Shown here one piece after another: positions 23,811 through 34,678 of a DNA stretch of 64,000 bases. The notes beneath the pieces are model-generated. The model made no database searches. It saw nothing but the letters and a program-made list of their open reading frames with translations, and was not told the origin of the DNA. Position numbers and translations under genes: made by a program. The DNA is taken from positions 62,001 through 126,000 of the forward strand of contig NW_026946361.1 of the NCBI RefSeq assembly GCF_035222275.1, in the 5' to 3' direction. Each line of letters starts with the position of its first letter. The first letter of the stretch is position 1. The stretch comes from Podospora bellae-mahoneyi (Eukaryota; Ascomycota; Sordariomycetes; Sordariales; Podosporaceae).

Positions 23811-25589
23811 CTACCCGGCTTTGGGCTGTGCTCGGGCCTTTTCGGTTTGTGTAGTTGGCGCCGGCATCTTGGCTGATACTTTGCTTGATCCCCAGAACAG
23901 ACCATCAACATCCAACCCCACCACCTTGAAAGCTCCACAGGCAAGGTACACCACCAGCCCAACAACAGCGATGAGATCCAGAATGTGCACCAGCCACCAC
24001 AGGTGCTGCGTCCCCAGCGGGCAAGTGTCGTAGTCGGCCTTCCACTGCCAGCTCTCCTCGTCGAACCAGATGCTCAACAAGCCTGCGTTTCCGCCAAAGT
24101 CTCCCATCATGCTCCTGACGGTGATCTCTCTGACGCCTGGGACACCCTCCGCTTCTTTGCCCACCGTCTTTTCCCTCACCGCTTGCCTCCACCGCTTCAC
24201 CTGCCACTCCAACTCTCCACCCTCGGCCGTCTGGTTCACATAATGATACGTGTCACAACCAGCATGGTCGTGGCCGTTAAGAATAATGCCTCTTCTCCCC
24301 TTGCCGCCACCCGGGGCACTGGGAGAAGCTGACATGCCCAAGATTCCTTCCAGAAAGCCTTTTGACGCGGCAACACTGAGCTGGTTTTGCTCTTTCAGAG
24401 TCCCGTCGTGCGAGTGGAATTCGAAAAAGGGCTGGTCGACGCAGACACCGGTTGGTTTGTACAGCGGGATATGGGTCAAAATCACGGTATAGTGCCCCTC
24501 AAACTCGACTGCGGCCGCGGTGTTGATGACATTGTTGATAAAGGTATAAGTATCGTCTTGCAGTTGGGTCGAGAGCGCCGGGGTGTCGAGGTTCATGTCG
24601 TTGAGCACCACCAATCTCAGCTCGGGGATCAGCCTGGTGGACTCGGTGTTGGTGTCGGGATCATATAGAGTCTTGCTGTCGAAACCTTCGGGCAGGGGCA
24701 GCTCAAACCGCAGCTCGTAGTTGATCTTTCCAAACGCCTTCTCGAAGCGCGCCGTCAGATTCGTGGTGATGTCTCCCGCATAGCCAATGTCGTGGTTGCC
24801 CGCCACGTTGATGATGCGCCTGGCCCAGGTGGTGTCATTGTCAAAGCGGGAGAGGTACCCGGACAGATCGTACTCCTCGGCCGGATACGCCTGCAGAGAA
24901 TTGGGCACCTTTTCTGCGCCGCGAAAGACACGGTTCCAGTATCGGTTCGCGCGCTTGGTGAACTCGGCCTCGTTGAGCCACTGGCTACCGACAAGATCGC
25001 CCAATACCGTTACGTGTGTGGGGCGAGTCCACCAGTGGACAGACCGATAGATGTGGGCAAGGTAAAAATCGTTGCCGAACAGGTCGATGATCTTGCGGAC
25101 CGACTCGAAAAAGTTGAAGGTGTCCTCTAGCAGAATATCGACAACATCGTGGAGGGCTTGCTTGATGCCGAGTCGCGACAGCTTAAAGTTGCGAACGAGA
25201 GATTTCGCATGGGGGAAAACGCCGAGGTATTCAATCGGAATCGAGGTAGAACCCTCCAACTGCGGATCGCCGAGGGTCAGGAGACGGAAAGGGGCTTTTT
25301 TCGAGGGGAGCGCCGGGGCGGGAGGTTCCTCGATGCTCGAGTTGATCGCTGTCGCTGTCGCTGTCGCCGTCGTATTGGCGAGAAAAGCGGGGACCCAGTG
25401 GGATTTGGCCGTTTCGAGGAAAGGCGACCGTGTTTCCGACGACGAAGAGGGCGGCAGCGGAAATGCGCAGGTGCCAAAAACTGGGTACAGGTAGAGGTAA
25501 ATCGTCAGGGCGAAGGAGACGGGAATGAGGACGCGCAAGACATGGCGAAGAATCGCCGTCGGCTTTGGGAAGCTGCAGAATCGCGTCAT
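23811..25589 (-). CDS. TED1: Ted1/Cdc1-like membrane metallophosphoesterase
   Basis: A single-exon 592-residue ER membrane protein. An N-terminal helix (about 16-40) and a C-terminal helix (about 535-560) bracket a lumenal calcineurin-like domain. The metal-site motifs appear in order: GDPQ near residue 107, GDLVGS near 198, GNHD near 265, THIPLY near 365 and NGHDHAGCD near 420. In yeast, Ted1 removes an ethanolamine phosphate from GPI anchors to allow export of GPI proteins, with Mn as likely metal; the overall plan here matches Ted1 better than the longer Mcd4-linked Cdc1, but the two are related and I cannot fully separate them. A short Thr/Ala repeat (TATATATA) in the N-terminal linker reflects a small DNA repeat. 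Confidence 0.88.
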   Translation of the reverse strand: MTRFCSFPKPTAILRHVLRVLIPVSFALTIYLYLYPVFGTCAFPLPPSSSSETRSPFLETAKSHWVPAFLANTTATATATAINSSIEEPPAPALPSKKAPFRLLTLGDPQLEGSTSIPIEYLGVFPHAKSLVRNFKLSRLGIKQALHDVVDILLEDTFNFFESVRKIIDLFGNDFYLAHIYRSVHWWTRPTHVTVLGDLVGSQWLNEAEFTKRANRYWNRVFRGAEKVPNSLQAYPAEEYDLSGYLSRFDNDTTWARRIINVAGNHDIGYAGDITTNLTARFEKAFGKINYELRFELPLPEGFDSKTLYDPDTNTESTRLIPELRLVVLNDMNLDTPALSTQLQDDTYTFINNVINTAAAVEFEGHYTVILTHIPLYKPTGVCVDQPFFEFHSHDGTLKEQNQLSVAASKGFLEGILGMSASPSAPGGGKGRRGIILNGHDHAGCDTYHYVNQTAEGGELEWQVKRWRQAVREKTVGKEAEGVPGVREITVRSMMGDFGGNAGLLSIWFDEESWQWKADYDTCPLGTQHLWWLVHILDLIAVVGLVVYLACGAFKVVGLDVDGLFWGSSKVSAKMPAPTTQTEKARAQPKAG

Positions 25590-26199
25590 GACATTTTCTT
25601 TTTGAGATTACGAATTACAAGAAAATCAGAAAGGAGCGAAGAGAAGGAAAAAAGAATGAGGAAAATAAAAATCCGTTATTGGCGTCGTCGAGGTTGATCA
25701 TCAGGTTCGATAGAAACAATGGAAACGTCCCAGAAAAAGTTGGACCCCGAAAGTGGCACTTGTCAGCGAGCGCGTGCCACTGCAACGTCAAAGTCGAGTC
25801 GCGGCACGGCACATCAGACGCGGCGGCGGTTGGTTGGTTGGAGGCGAGGGTTAGGGTCCACTTGAAAATAGGAGGCCCCTTTTCATTTCATTGGACATCA
25901 GCAAAGTAGTGAATGACTGTTTTATTCTTCTACCCTCGAGCTAAGAAGTTCTTGCCAGAGTGGCCCAACTCGACAGTACAAGAATATCACAAAACAAATG
26001 CAATGCAAAATGACAGAAAACAAGGAAATAATGAGATAACTAAACGAGTGGCCGCCCAGATATCCAAGCTGCTGTTAGCACAGAAAAAGAGCAATGCAAA
26101 AAAGACCAAGGCTCAAACGTCCATCACTGATCTAATCCAATCCCAGTCATCCATCCTCATAAATGCTTTTGTTGATTTTGTTGAACATTGTCGGCAAGC
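25590..26199. other. Intergenic region between the Ted1-like and Gln-rich genes
   Basis: 610 bases between two minus-strand genes, expected to hold the Ted1-like promoter and the 3' end of the Gln-rich gene. The part near 25620-25680 is purine-rich. No coding signal seen. Confidence 0.4.
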
Positions 26200-27838
26200 C
26201 TAGGCCTGGACCTTGTTACCCTGGAGCTGACCTTGGTTCTGGCCGGAGTTGTTGGAATCAAAGCGCTGCTGCTGCTGCCCCTGCTGTCCCTGATTCTGGC
26301 CGGAGTTGTTGGAATCAAAGCGCTGCTGCTGCTGCCCCTGCTGTCCCTGATTCTGGCCGGAGTTGTTGGAATCAAAGCGCTGCTGCTGCTGCCCCTGTTG
26401 TCCCTGCTGCCCTTGGAGCGAGCCTGACATCTTGTCGGCGTCGTTGTTGAAGCAGTCGCGGAGCCTGTTTCTTGGTCAGTTCTCTTGTTCTCACGCCGGG
26501 AGAGGGATGAACTCACATGTTGATGTCACCCTGCTGGCCAGCGACGTAGAGGCACTTCTTGAGCTCGTCCTGGATTTGTCCCCATTGCTGTCCCTGATCC
26601 GAAGAGCCAAGAACCTTCTCAGCCTTTGCGTCCTGCCCATTGGTCATGCCAGAGTTGGTGTTTTGATGCTCGGCACGGCCAGAAAGGCGGCCCTGGTTAT
26701 TGTTCTCGCCCTTGTTGAGGAGCTGAGAGGACGAGATACCCTTCTCAAGCTTCTGCTGCATCGGGGTATCCTCCTGATTGTAAGTCTTCATCTGGGCGGG
26801 CTGGACAAACTTGGTGGACTCGCTGTCGCCCTCATTGTTGGTGCTTGCGCTGGAGCCCTTGGAGGAAGACTGTCCCTGACCGCGGGGCTGGACCTTCTCG
26901 TGCTGGGAAATGACAATCGTGGGGACATCCTGCTCCTTCATGGCTGGGTTCTGGTGTTCACCGCCCTTGATAGCGGACTGGAGCTGCCCGTTGGTCGACA
27001 GTTGGCCTTGGTTGCCATTATCCAGATTGATTCTCTGGTTTTGACCCTGTGTGAGACCCTCGTCCTTGTTGACGTTGTTGCCGAGTGGCTGCTCAAGCTG
27101 GCCGTTTCTCAGGCGCTGTCTCTCTTGCTCGAGACTGTTCTGGGGGTAGGTGTTGGACTCGAAACGGCCAGCGTTGCCGAGGGCACCAGAGCCCATGGGG
27201 CCCTGCTGCTGCTGGCCTTGAACCTCGGAGCGGCGGACTTGGGTCTTGCCCTTGCCCTCTTGCTGGCGCTCAAGGTTCTGCTGCTGCTGGGGACCAAAGA
27301 GAAGCTCCCGGATCTTGTCGAGGGTGGTCATGAGCTGCCCATTCTCTTGAGCTTGCTGTTGATGCTGCTGCTGCTGCTGGCCGTTGTTGTTCTTGTGAAG
27401 CCCAGAGTTGACCTCGGAGCGGGGCTGGTACTGCTGCTCCTTGGTGAAGGGGATATTGGAGCCGCCAGACGTAGTCGAAAGCTGGAGGCTCTCGTGATTG
27501 AGCTCCTTCTTGCCAAGGTAATCGCCGGACTTGTCGTAGAGACCGTTGTTGCCGGTGTTGCTGCCACCCATCTGGTTTCCGGAGTCGGCGCCGTGGCCAG
27601 CGGCGAACATTAGGTCGTGGGAGCGGGTAGACAGACCGCCATTGCCGTTCTGGCGGGTCTTGTCAAAGCGGCCTTGCTGACCCTGTTGACCTTGCTGAGC
27701 GCCCTGGTCGTTGCCGCTCGAGATGCGGGTGTTTCCACCGTTGTGGGGGCAGTTGCCGTTTCCGCAGCTGGAGGCGGGAAGGGCTGAGCCTGTTGCCGCA
27801 ATGGCGATGGTGGTGAGAACGGTGCGAGAAATATGCAT
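26200..27838 (-). CDS. Secreted Gln/Asn-rich low-complexity protein with C-terminal repeats
   Basis: A 528-residue protein I do not recognise. Exons 27838-26517 and 26464-26200; the 52-base intron (gtgagt...aaacag) links the first exon to MLRDCFNNDADKMSG. The start at 27838 was chosen because it gives a clean signal peptide (about residues 1-18, cleavage near ALPA); an upstream ATG at 27958 would bury it. The mature chain is hydrophilic, rich in Gln, Asn, Gly and Ser, and looks disordered and prion-like. Its last 75 residues hold three near-identical 19-residue repeats centred on QQQQRFDSNNSGQN. There are few cysteines (a pair at CGNGNC near the mature start, then one in KKCLYV and one in RDCFN). 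It could be a cell-wall or matrix protein or an effector; no function can be assigned. Confidence 0.8.
26237..26407 (-). repeat. Coding minisatellite, 3 x 57 bases
   Basis: Three consecutive 57-base units begin at 26237, 26294 and 26351. The first two appear identical; the third differs by a base near its end. Each unit encodes 19 residues in frame, so copy-number change would keep the frame of the Gln-rich secreted protein. Confidence 0.9.
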
Positions 27839-29146
27839 CTTGGCGACAAGAGAGGCTTCAACAAGGACAACTTTTTGGAACCGACTGGAACTGAGTAGAG
27901 AAAGACTGTATGAATGCAGAGATGTATGCGTTGGATGATGAGATATTCCAAACGCCAAATCGGGGGAGGAAGATGGAAATATATATCCCTTTCGGTCCTC
28001 AACATCCCAACCACGCCCGAGTTGAAGTCAACGAGAATTACCCTCTTGTTCTACAGCGTTGAGCAAACCAGCCCGGCCAGAACTCGCCTTGCTGTCTGCG
28101 CGAGCCAGAGTGATCGACCACGTCAAGAAAGACACCAAGCCAGCTCATGGCGACTGGGTAGCAAGAAACAGGCAAGCGCCCGGCTCGTCACCCATACAAA
28201 CCACGTCGTGACCCGGCCGCTATCGACCACCCACCACCTCTGTCACCTCAATCTCGGTGGGGGAGAGAAAGTCGTGGTCGTCACCGGTTGCAATGGTCCC
28301 CCTGGCCTAGGTCATTGCGCTTCTAGACCGGCAGGACGATGGTTCCTGTTGCCCAGGTCTGTCAGCTCTCGTGAGGACTGTCCAGTGGCTAACTTGAACG
28401 TAACACCCGCCTCCTTGCCCACGTTGACCGTACCTTTCTGACAACTCCTTTCCACCAAGGCTTTGACAGGCGAAGGAAAGAGAAAAAAAAAGATATCATC
28501 CCGGACCATCACCAAAGTTGAGTATGCCAAACATGTCGTGAAACCGGTCTGTGCTGTTCCACCACCCCAACATCAGCGTGCAACATTAGGCTCCCCATTT
28601 GGGCGGTTTGGCACTGCTTGTACTCATCCGAGATCTGCCAGGTCACTAAATGAGGTTGCTCAACCAGTACGAAATGCCTGTCAGGGACCCTTGCATGTCA
28701 CCATCGCCCCCTCTTCCACCTCACGTAGCAAGACGTTGTGTCGTGCCATGGTCGGCCATCAGTCGGAGCCTCTTGTCACATATTCTCCTTGCCGTCCAAG
28801 CCAGAGGGCAAAAAGTCTTGTTCCACCTCAAACGTCTTGTCATGCCGATATAGGGAAAGAAAAAAAGTGAAGTGACAAATTATACGCATACATTTTTCCC
28901 CTTGATCGCCGGTAATCGTACATACAAATCAACCTGGTCGCTTTTTTCGCCGCCCTGCTGCATTACCATGACCCCTATGTGCCGCTGTCCCAACGTAGCC
29001 GTGGCTCACATGCTGCTGCTGCTGCTGCTCCTCCGGCCACCCTGTCCGAGACAGAAAGAGAGAGGTCATTCTCCCAATCTTCTCGAGCATCAGAGAGGAA
29101 GAAAAAGAGTGGTTGGACTATTGTTACATGGTGGGGGTGTTCAGGT
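27839..29146. other. 1.3 kb intergenic region upstream of the Gln-rich gene
   Basis: It holds the promoter of the Gln-rich gene and the 3' flank of TIM50, both on the minus strand. A short CTG run lies at about 29010-29030. No coding signal seen. Confidence 0.4.
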
Positions 29147-30874
29147 CTACGCCGTCTTGGGCCCCGAAGTGCTATCTGTTGAGGATGAGGCTGATGTCTC
29201 CTCATCCTTGACGAACCAGCTGAACATGGACGACTTCATGCTCTTCATGGCTTCCTTCTGCATCTTCTCCTGGAGCTCTTGCTCTTCCTTCAGCCACTTC
29301 TCGCCATTCTTGCGGATCTCCTCCTCCAGCGCCAAGTAGTTACGCATGCCTCTCTCACGCGCGATGTCCTGTAGCATCTTGCCCTTGGCAAACGCCTCGG
29401 TGGGGTTCTCCTCACCCTCCGTCACCATCAAGCTCATGTTGCTTGGCTTGAGGCCGAGATGGCTGCTCAGCCAGCCGATGCCGCCGCCCGAGGCCTTAAC
29501 CTTGTTGGCACCCAGCCTGCGCTGATGCTCGGCGCGGGCGAGGGCCTCACGGCGGGCAAACTCGACTGGAATGTTCTTGCCCTCGAACGACTTGAGGACT
29601 TTGCGGACGTCATCGTACTGCATGGTGTGAATAAACTCCAAAAAGGGGACGAGATCGACCAGGTCCTTGTCTTTGGGGTTGCCCTTCCACTTAGGGAGGA
29701 TGATGGCGTTCTCGGGCTGGGCACGGACGTGCTTGGCTTCGGTGTCGATGATGATCACCTTGGACAGATCACGGTTGAGGTACGACAAATCCTGGAGACA
29801 CGTGTGTAAGTCTAACGGCGTCCATGTCAGATAGGGGAGGGCTGGCAGTCATACCTTGATGATCTCGCCATCCTTGTACTTTGTGGCTTCACGGAAGAGG
29901 GGCCACATAATGAAACGGTAGGGATCCAGTTTGCGCACCAGCGGCTCGCCGGTGCCCCAGGGGACGGTGGTGAAGAGGACGATTTCGTAGTACTGCGAGA
30001 GGTAGTGCAAAAAGTAGTCCACGCCCGGCCGCTTTGCCACACGCCATCCATGCTCGCGACTCCATTCGCTGTGAATCAGCATATCCTCCAGACTGATGCA
30101 CAAGGTGTAGGGACGTTCAAAGGACGGGTCAGGGTCGGGGAGCAGCTTCTCAAATGACGGCTCCTGATAGTATGTGACAGTCTCCGTCATGCGTGACACG
30201 GCGCGCTTCCACCAGAGCCCCAGACTCCAGCCGTTGCCAACACTGGGGTTTTTGGCGAGCTCCTCCTCGCTCCATTCCCTGCCCAGATACACGGTGCCTC
30301 CGACAGCACCCAAGCCAGCAGAGGCGAGTGCGAAATAGGTCCACCACTTCCGCTTGCGCTCCGACGACGAGACATAGGCAGAAGCGGGAAGCTCACCCTT
30401 TGGCCTCTTTCTCCCGCCGCTGCCACCCCCATCACCACCGCTCCCAGCACCCGCCGCTTCGGCCTCCGAAGCCGCCTCGTCTCCGATGGTGGACTTGTCT
30501 GTAGCACCGGCCCGTTCGTATTCCAAAGTCGAAGGGATGCCCTGTGTCAGGTCTGGAAGCTTGGACAGATCGGGTATCGGTTCTTCGGGCTCCTGTTCCT
30601 GGGGTGTGGTTGACTTGGCCTCTGTCTCAGCGGTCAACGACGGTGGTGGTGGTGGTGATGGCGGGGCATCTGGTTGCTTTGGTTGCTGCTGTTGTTCGGC
30701 AGCGGCCCTTTGTGACGGTGATTGTTTTGGAGCATTAAACCTCGACTTGTTGTCTTTGGTCATTCCTCGGGCCCATACGGCCGGCAATGTCTGGCGGGGG
30801 AAGGCCGACGACGCCGCAAAAGCCGCAGCTCTCGCACCCGCAACCGGGCGCGCAGCAGCTCGTGCCAGCATCAT
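29147..30874 (-). CDS. TIM50: Mitochondrial import translocase subunit Tim50
   Basis: A 554-residue subunit of the TIM23 complex. Exons 30874-29855 and 29791-29147; the 63-base intron (gtatga...ctccag) joins EIIK to DLSYLNRDLSK. The N-terminus is an Arg/Ala-rich mitochondrial presequence (first about 37 residues), followed by a Pro/Gln/Glu-rich linker, one inner-membrane helix (about 190-207) and the intermembrane-space FCP1-like domain with SLEDMLIHSEW and VDYFLHYLSQYYEIVLFTT. As in other Tim50 proteins the acid-phosphatase motif is degenerate, so no phosphatase activity is expected. It receives presequence proteins from the outer membrane and keeps the Tim23 channel closed at rest. The C-terminal 100 residues are helical and charged (EEEIRKNGEKWLKEEQELQE). 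Confidence 0.96.
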
Positions 30875-31901
30875 GACTTTGGTTGTCTGGATGTTGCTGC
30901 TTCAGTCTCTCGGGGGTCCTCCTCGGTCTCGGCTACGGTCGGCGATATCGTATGAAAGAATAGAAGTGGAAGCAGCTGGATGTGAAGATGGGTTGCAAGT
31001 TGTCAAAGTGCTCCAACCTCAATGACAGCTGAATAACTGACCAGTCGAGGCCCATACCTTGGTCCAAAGCTCTGACCAAAAAATCTCAAAACCTTCTTGC
31101 TGCACATCTGCCAAGCAGTCGTTGGAGTCAAAAAGCCCACACAATCCCTGCCACTGCCGGCCATCTGCCACCTGCAGGCCAATCGCATGTTCTCAACTCG
31201 ATCGCCGATAAGCCGATAAGCCCGCAGTGGTGGGTCCAGTCTTTCGTCATGGTGAACTGGCTGTCGGAGAATCCCGCTCTCACGTGCCCCACCCTTGTGA
31301 TGGCCCGCATGCCATTGAGCATTGAGCCATGGGATTCGGTTCAATCATCAACTGCCTTTCTGCATCGATGCAGTCGTCGAACCTGTGCCTGAAGTACCTG
31401 CCCTCCCCTGTGAGATTGAACCTATCATTCATCCATTTTCCCTCATCTACCTGGTATGGTTTAAAAGTCGCGGCTGTTTCCTCCTGGTTCTCCGTTCTCC
31501 ACCCCTGCGATTCCATGATTCGCACCTTCATCCCAGCCAAAGCATCAATTCTTCTGTCACATCTGCCTGCCATGGCCGCCGCGGATGCATTCTAGAGGGT
31601 GGTCCACGAGTCGACTTTTTCCAGTGCTCACCATGGGACCACCCTCTGAGTTCTGCATTTGCGCCCGCCCAACAAGCACCCAGACTGTGCCTTTGCGATT
31701 AGCTGTTACAAACCAGAATTGACCGTAGGTTTCATCAGTCCGTCCCTCCAGCAAACATTTGCCACTACTAACTCGTAGCTCGGCGCTACACAGCCTTACT
31801 TTCGCCTTTTGCAAGCCAAGACTGAGCATTACTCGACTTCCAAACCTCCATACCACGCCCATATTCTTCCTCATAGATACCGCGGTATAGAGTAGCGCAG
31901 C
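30875..31901. promoter_or_regulatory. Divergent promoter region between TIM50 and the F-box-like gene
   Basis: 1.03 kb between two outward-facing genes. It should contain both promoters and leaders. No specific factor sites were assigned, and no open frame here has recognisable features. Confidence 0.5.
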
Positions 31902-32894
31902 ATGGCCCGCCGAACGACGGCAAAGAGCCCTCGTGCCCGCGCCATTGCCTCCTCCTCTCTCGCCTCGTCCTCCGCCCGCCCCACGCCGGTTCCTTCGAGC
32001 GACGCGACCCCGGTCAGCTCGACCTACCCATCTACTTATGCCTCCGAGGCAGAACACGACTTGGATGATGACATGTTGAAGAAGATGCACGGATTGACCA
32101 TCTCCGATATGCCCGGCGATTCTGTCACCGCGGCCGTGGTCAAGAAGGCCGAGCCAAAGAAGCCGTTCCGGTTCTTGGATCTGCCACCCGAGCTCCGGAT
32201 CACCATTTATGGTTATTATTTTGCCGATGTCGACCGTGTTCTCGACCTGGATCCGGCAAATTACAAGCGCATCCACAAGAAGCTGGGCATCATGCGCACA
32301 TGCAAGACGATTTACTATGAGGCAACCCACATGTTTTACAGCAGCCGTACTTTCCGACTGTTTCCTACGCATCCGGGCCGCTACTTCAAGACGAAGAAGC
32401 CTCTCCTTGCGCGCCTCAAACCACGTCAGCGTAACTGCTTGACATCCCTAGAGTTGCGGCTCGGCCCCGGCTGGAGCAAACCTCCCCGCGGATGGGTTGT
32501 GAACCCAGCGCTCGGGCTTGCTGATTGCGTCAACGTGCGCAAACTGACCGTTTTTGTCGAGTGCGATCCCAGTGATGGCATCTTCAACGGCTTCCGTCGT
32601 CACGATGGATATTACGAAGGCTTCAGCACCAGCCTTCTCAGCAGCGTTTTGGATGAGATGCCATTTATCGACTGCTTGACTTTTGACGCCTGGTCAAGCG
32701 TCAAGAAATCAGGCGCCATGATGCGTGCTCTGCTGGAACTTGCATATGCACGGGGCTTGTCAGTTCGCTGGGGTCCTGAAAGGGGTTGGGCCGACTTTGA
32801 AGACGAGGTGGAGGCTGTCCCCGAAGGCCATGTTGCTAATAATGCTATATTGAGCCAGGCTCCGCTTGGGATTGGGGTTGCGGTTGTGGCTTGA
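31902..32894 (+). CDS. F-box-like domain protein of unknown function
   Basis: A single-exon 330-residue protein. The first 85 residues are Ser/Ala/Pro-rich and disordered. A segment reading FRFLDLPPELRITIYGYYF (about residues 87-105) matches the LPxELRxxIY start of F-box-like domains common in large filamentous-fungal families. After it come an ILRTC-type helix (LGIMRTCKTIYYEA), FYSSRTFRLF, and later LRKLTVFV-like strands (NVRKLTVFVECD), a plan shared by many uncharacterised fungal proteins. If it acts as an F-box protein it would bring substrates to an SCF ubiquitin ligase, but this is inferred from a weak motif. It is transcribed away from TIM50. Confidence 0.75.
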   Translation: MARRTTAKSPRARAIASSSLASSSARPTPVPSSDATPVSSTYPSTYASEAEHDLDDDMLKKMHGLTISDMPGDSVTAAVVKKAEPKKPFRFLDLPPELRITIYGYYFADVDRVLDLDPANYKRIHKKLGIMRTCKTIYYEATHMFYSSRTFRLFPTHPGRYFKTKKPLLARLKPRQRNCLTSLELRLGPGWSKPPRGWVVNPALGLADCVNVRKLTVFVECDPSDGIFNGFRRHDGYYEGFSTSLLSSVLDEMPFIDCLTFDAWSSVKKSGAMMRALLELAYARGLSVRWGPERGWADFEDEVEAVPEGHVANNAILSQAPLGIGVAVVA

Positions 32895-33302
32895 GGGTTT
32901 TCTTTTCTTTGGTTTGTGGACAACGGCTGGGTAACATGGGTATGGGCAACGGTTGGGTACGGTCATCATGATTATGAGCATATATGTTGTATTGCGCATC
33001 TCATCACTTCACCCATTCCAGCGGTGGATATTTTGCTGATTGTTGCCACTATTGCTCTGTGTTGCAGCAAGTATACCATCGAGGTCGTACTGATGAGTTT
33101 ATGCTCACCTAACACCCTAGCATATCGAAAACCAACCGGCCTGCAGGTGTGCAAACAAAGGCGTTCGAGTTGTTGCCGTTATTACCGTCGGCGGCGAGTT
33201 AAACCCACAAGCCTCGACCGCGATTTGCTCAGGAACGAGCTGTGTTTGGCTGGCCCGCCCGAGAGTAACCGGAACTCCGCGGACTAGTTCACCTTTAAAG
33301 AC
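32895..33302. other. Intergenic region before the CAT/CAC satellite
   Basis: About 400 bases holding the 3' flank of the F-box-like gene and probably part of the promoter of the nitronate monooxygenase. No coding signal seen. Confidence 0.4.
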
Positions 33303-33522
33303 CCCACCCATCATCATCATCATCACCATCATCACCATCATCACCATCATCACCATCATCACCATCATCACCATCATCACCATCATCACCATCACCATCA
33401 TCACCATCACCATCATCACCATCACCATCATCACCATCACCATCATCACCATCACCATCATCACCATCACCATCATCACCATCACCATCATCACCATCAC
33501 CATCATCACCATCACCATCATT
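33303..33522. repeat. CAT/CAC satellite, about 220 bases
   Basis: A nearly uninterrupted run of cat and cac triplets. The first part follows a 9-base unit (catcatcac); from about 33390 the unit becomes 15 bases (catcatcaccatcac), repeated many times. It ends 46 bases before the ATG of the nitronate monooxygenase, so it lies in its leader or core promoter. The reverse strand reads as a meaningless Met/Val run. Confidence 0.97.
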
Positions 33523-33568
33523 GACAACTGCCCTGAGTCAAACGCACCAAACTATCGATACTGTCAAA

Positions 33569-34678
33569 ATGGCCGCCTCATCCATCCGCAACTCACTCAA
33601 AAGCCACTGCCCCTGGGCCACCTTCCCATTGATCATCTCGGCCCCCATGCGTGTCATGTCGGGCCCTGCTCTCGCCCTCGCTGTCTCTGAGGCTGGAGGT
33701 TTGGGGTTCATCGGCCCCGGTATCAAGCCCGAGTCCATCCTGACTGATCTGACCGAAGCCGCCTCGCTATGTTCACAGCGGGCTTCTGACGCTACACGGC
33801 TCAGTGTCCAAAACGAGGGGGTTCTACCTGTTGGGATTGGGTTCCAGCTGTGGAATGGTGATCTCGGTTCGGCGAAGGAGGCGGCGGAAAAGTTTATCCC
33901 GGCGGCGATTTGGCTTTTTGCGCCAAAGGATGGGCAAAAGGATGTTGACGACTGGACTGAGGGGTTGAGGGGGGTGACCAAGGGGAAGAGTCAGATTTGG
34001 TTGCAGGTTGGGACTGTGGGTGAGGCGGTTGAGGCGGCAGAGTCGAAACGGGGGAGGCCAGATGTGCTGGTTGTCCAGGGACAGGAAGCAGGTGGGCATG
34101 GGAGGACCAGTGATGGGGCTAGTTTGGGGACGTTGGTGCCTGAGATCAAAGATACACTGGAGGAAAGGGGTGCAAGTGACATTCCACTGTTTGCGGCGGG
34201 AGGGATTGCTGATGGGAGGGGTGTGGCTGCAGCTCTGTGCCTGGGGGCATCTGGGGTGGTCATGGGGACAAGGTTTTTGTGTTCAAACGAGGCGAGAATC
34301 AAAAAGGGTTACCAGGATGCTGTGCTTGAGGCTAAAGACGGCGGAAAAAATACAGTTAGGACCCATCTGTACAATCACCTGAGGGGGACGTTTGGGTGGC
34401 CGGAAGAGAAGTGGGCGCCGAGGACAATTGTCAACAGAAGTTGGGAGGAACACACTCAGGGTGGCATTTCTTTTGATCAGCTGAAGGGGAAACACGACCA
34501 GAGTGTGAAAGAAGACGGCGATAAAGCCTGGGGAAGACAGACTGGCAGGACGGCAACATATGCTGGCAGTGGCGTTGGCTTGGTCAGAAGTGTTGACCCG
34601 GCAGGCGAAATTGTCAAAAAGACAAGGGAAGAGGCAAAGAAGATTTTGAGGGGCCTGCAGAGTGGGCTGCAAGTTTAG
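33569..34678 (+). CDS. Nitronate monooxygenase (2-nitropropane dioxygenase family)
   Basis: A single-exon 369-residue FMN-dependent TIM-barrel enzyme that oxidises alkyl nitronates to carbonyls and nitrite. Motifs: PLIISAPMRVMSGPALALAVSEAGGLGFIG at the N-terminus (barrel strand 1 and the start of the FMN site), VVQGQEAGGHGRT with the family His, IPLFAAGGIADGRGVAAALCLGASGVVMGTRF for the phosphate-binding end of FMN. The ATG at 33569 is the first in frame after the satellite. No targeting signal is obvious. Possible roles are detoxifying propionate-3-nitronate or other nitro compounds of plant or microbial origin, or nitrogen scavenging; these follow from the family. Confidence 0.94.
   Translation: MAASSIRNSLKSHCPWATFPLIISAPMRVMSGPALALAVSEAGGLGFIGPGIKPESILTDLTEAASLCSQRASDATRLSVQNEGVLPVGIGFQLWNGDLGSAKEAAEKFIPAAIWLFAPKDGQKDVDDWTEGLRGVTKGKSQIWLQVGTVGEAVEAAESKRGRPDVLVVQGQEAGGHGRTSDGASLGTLVPEIKDTLEERGASDIPLFAAGGIADGRGVAAALCLGASGVVMGTRFLCSNEARIKKGYQDAVLEAKDGGKNTVRTHLYNHLRGTFGWPEEKWAPRTIVNRSWEEHTQGGISFDQLKGKHDQSVKEDGDKAWGRQTGRTATYAGSGVGLVRSVDPAGEIVKKTREEAKKILRGLQSGLQV

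Noticed and set aside
26363-27613. 416-residue Leu-rich open frame on the plus strand
   Set aside because: It is antisense to the Gln-rich gene. Reversed Gln codons become Leu codons, which makes a false membrane-like protein.
31557-32372. 271-residue open frame on the minus strand
   Set aside because: It overlaps the F-box-like gene in antisense and shows no domain or splice signals.
33117-33527. 136-residue Met/Val frame on the minus strand
   Set aside because: It is the reverse strand of the CAT/CAC satellite and has no other content.
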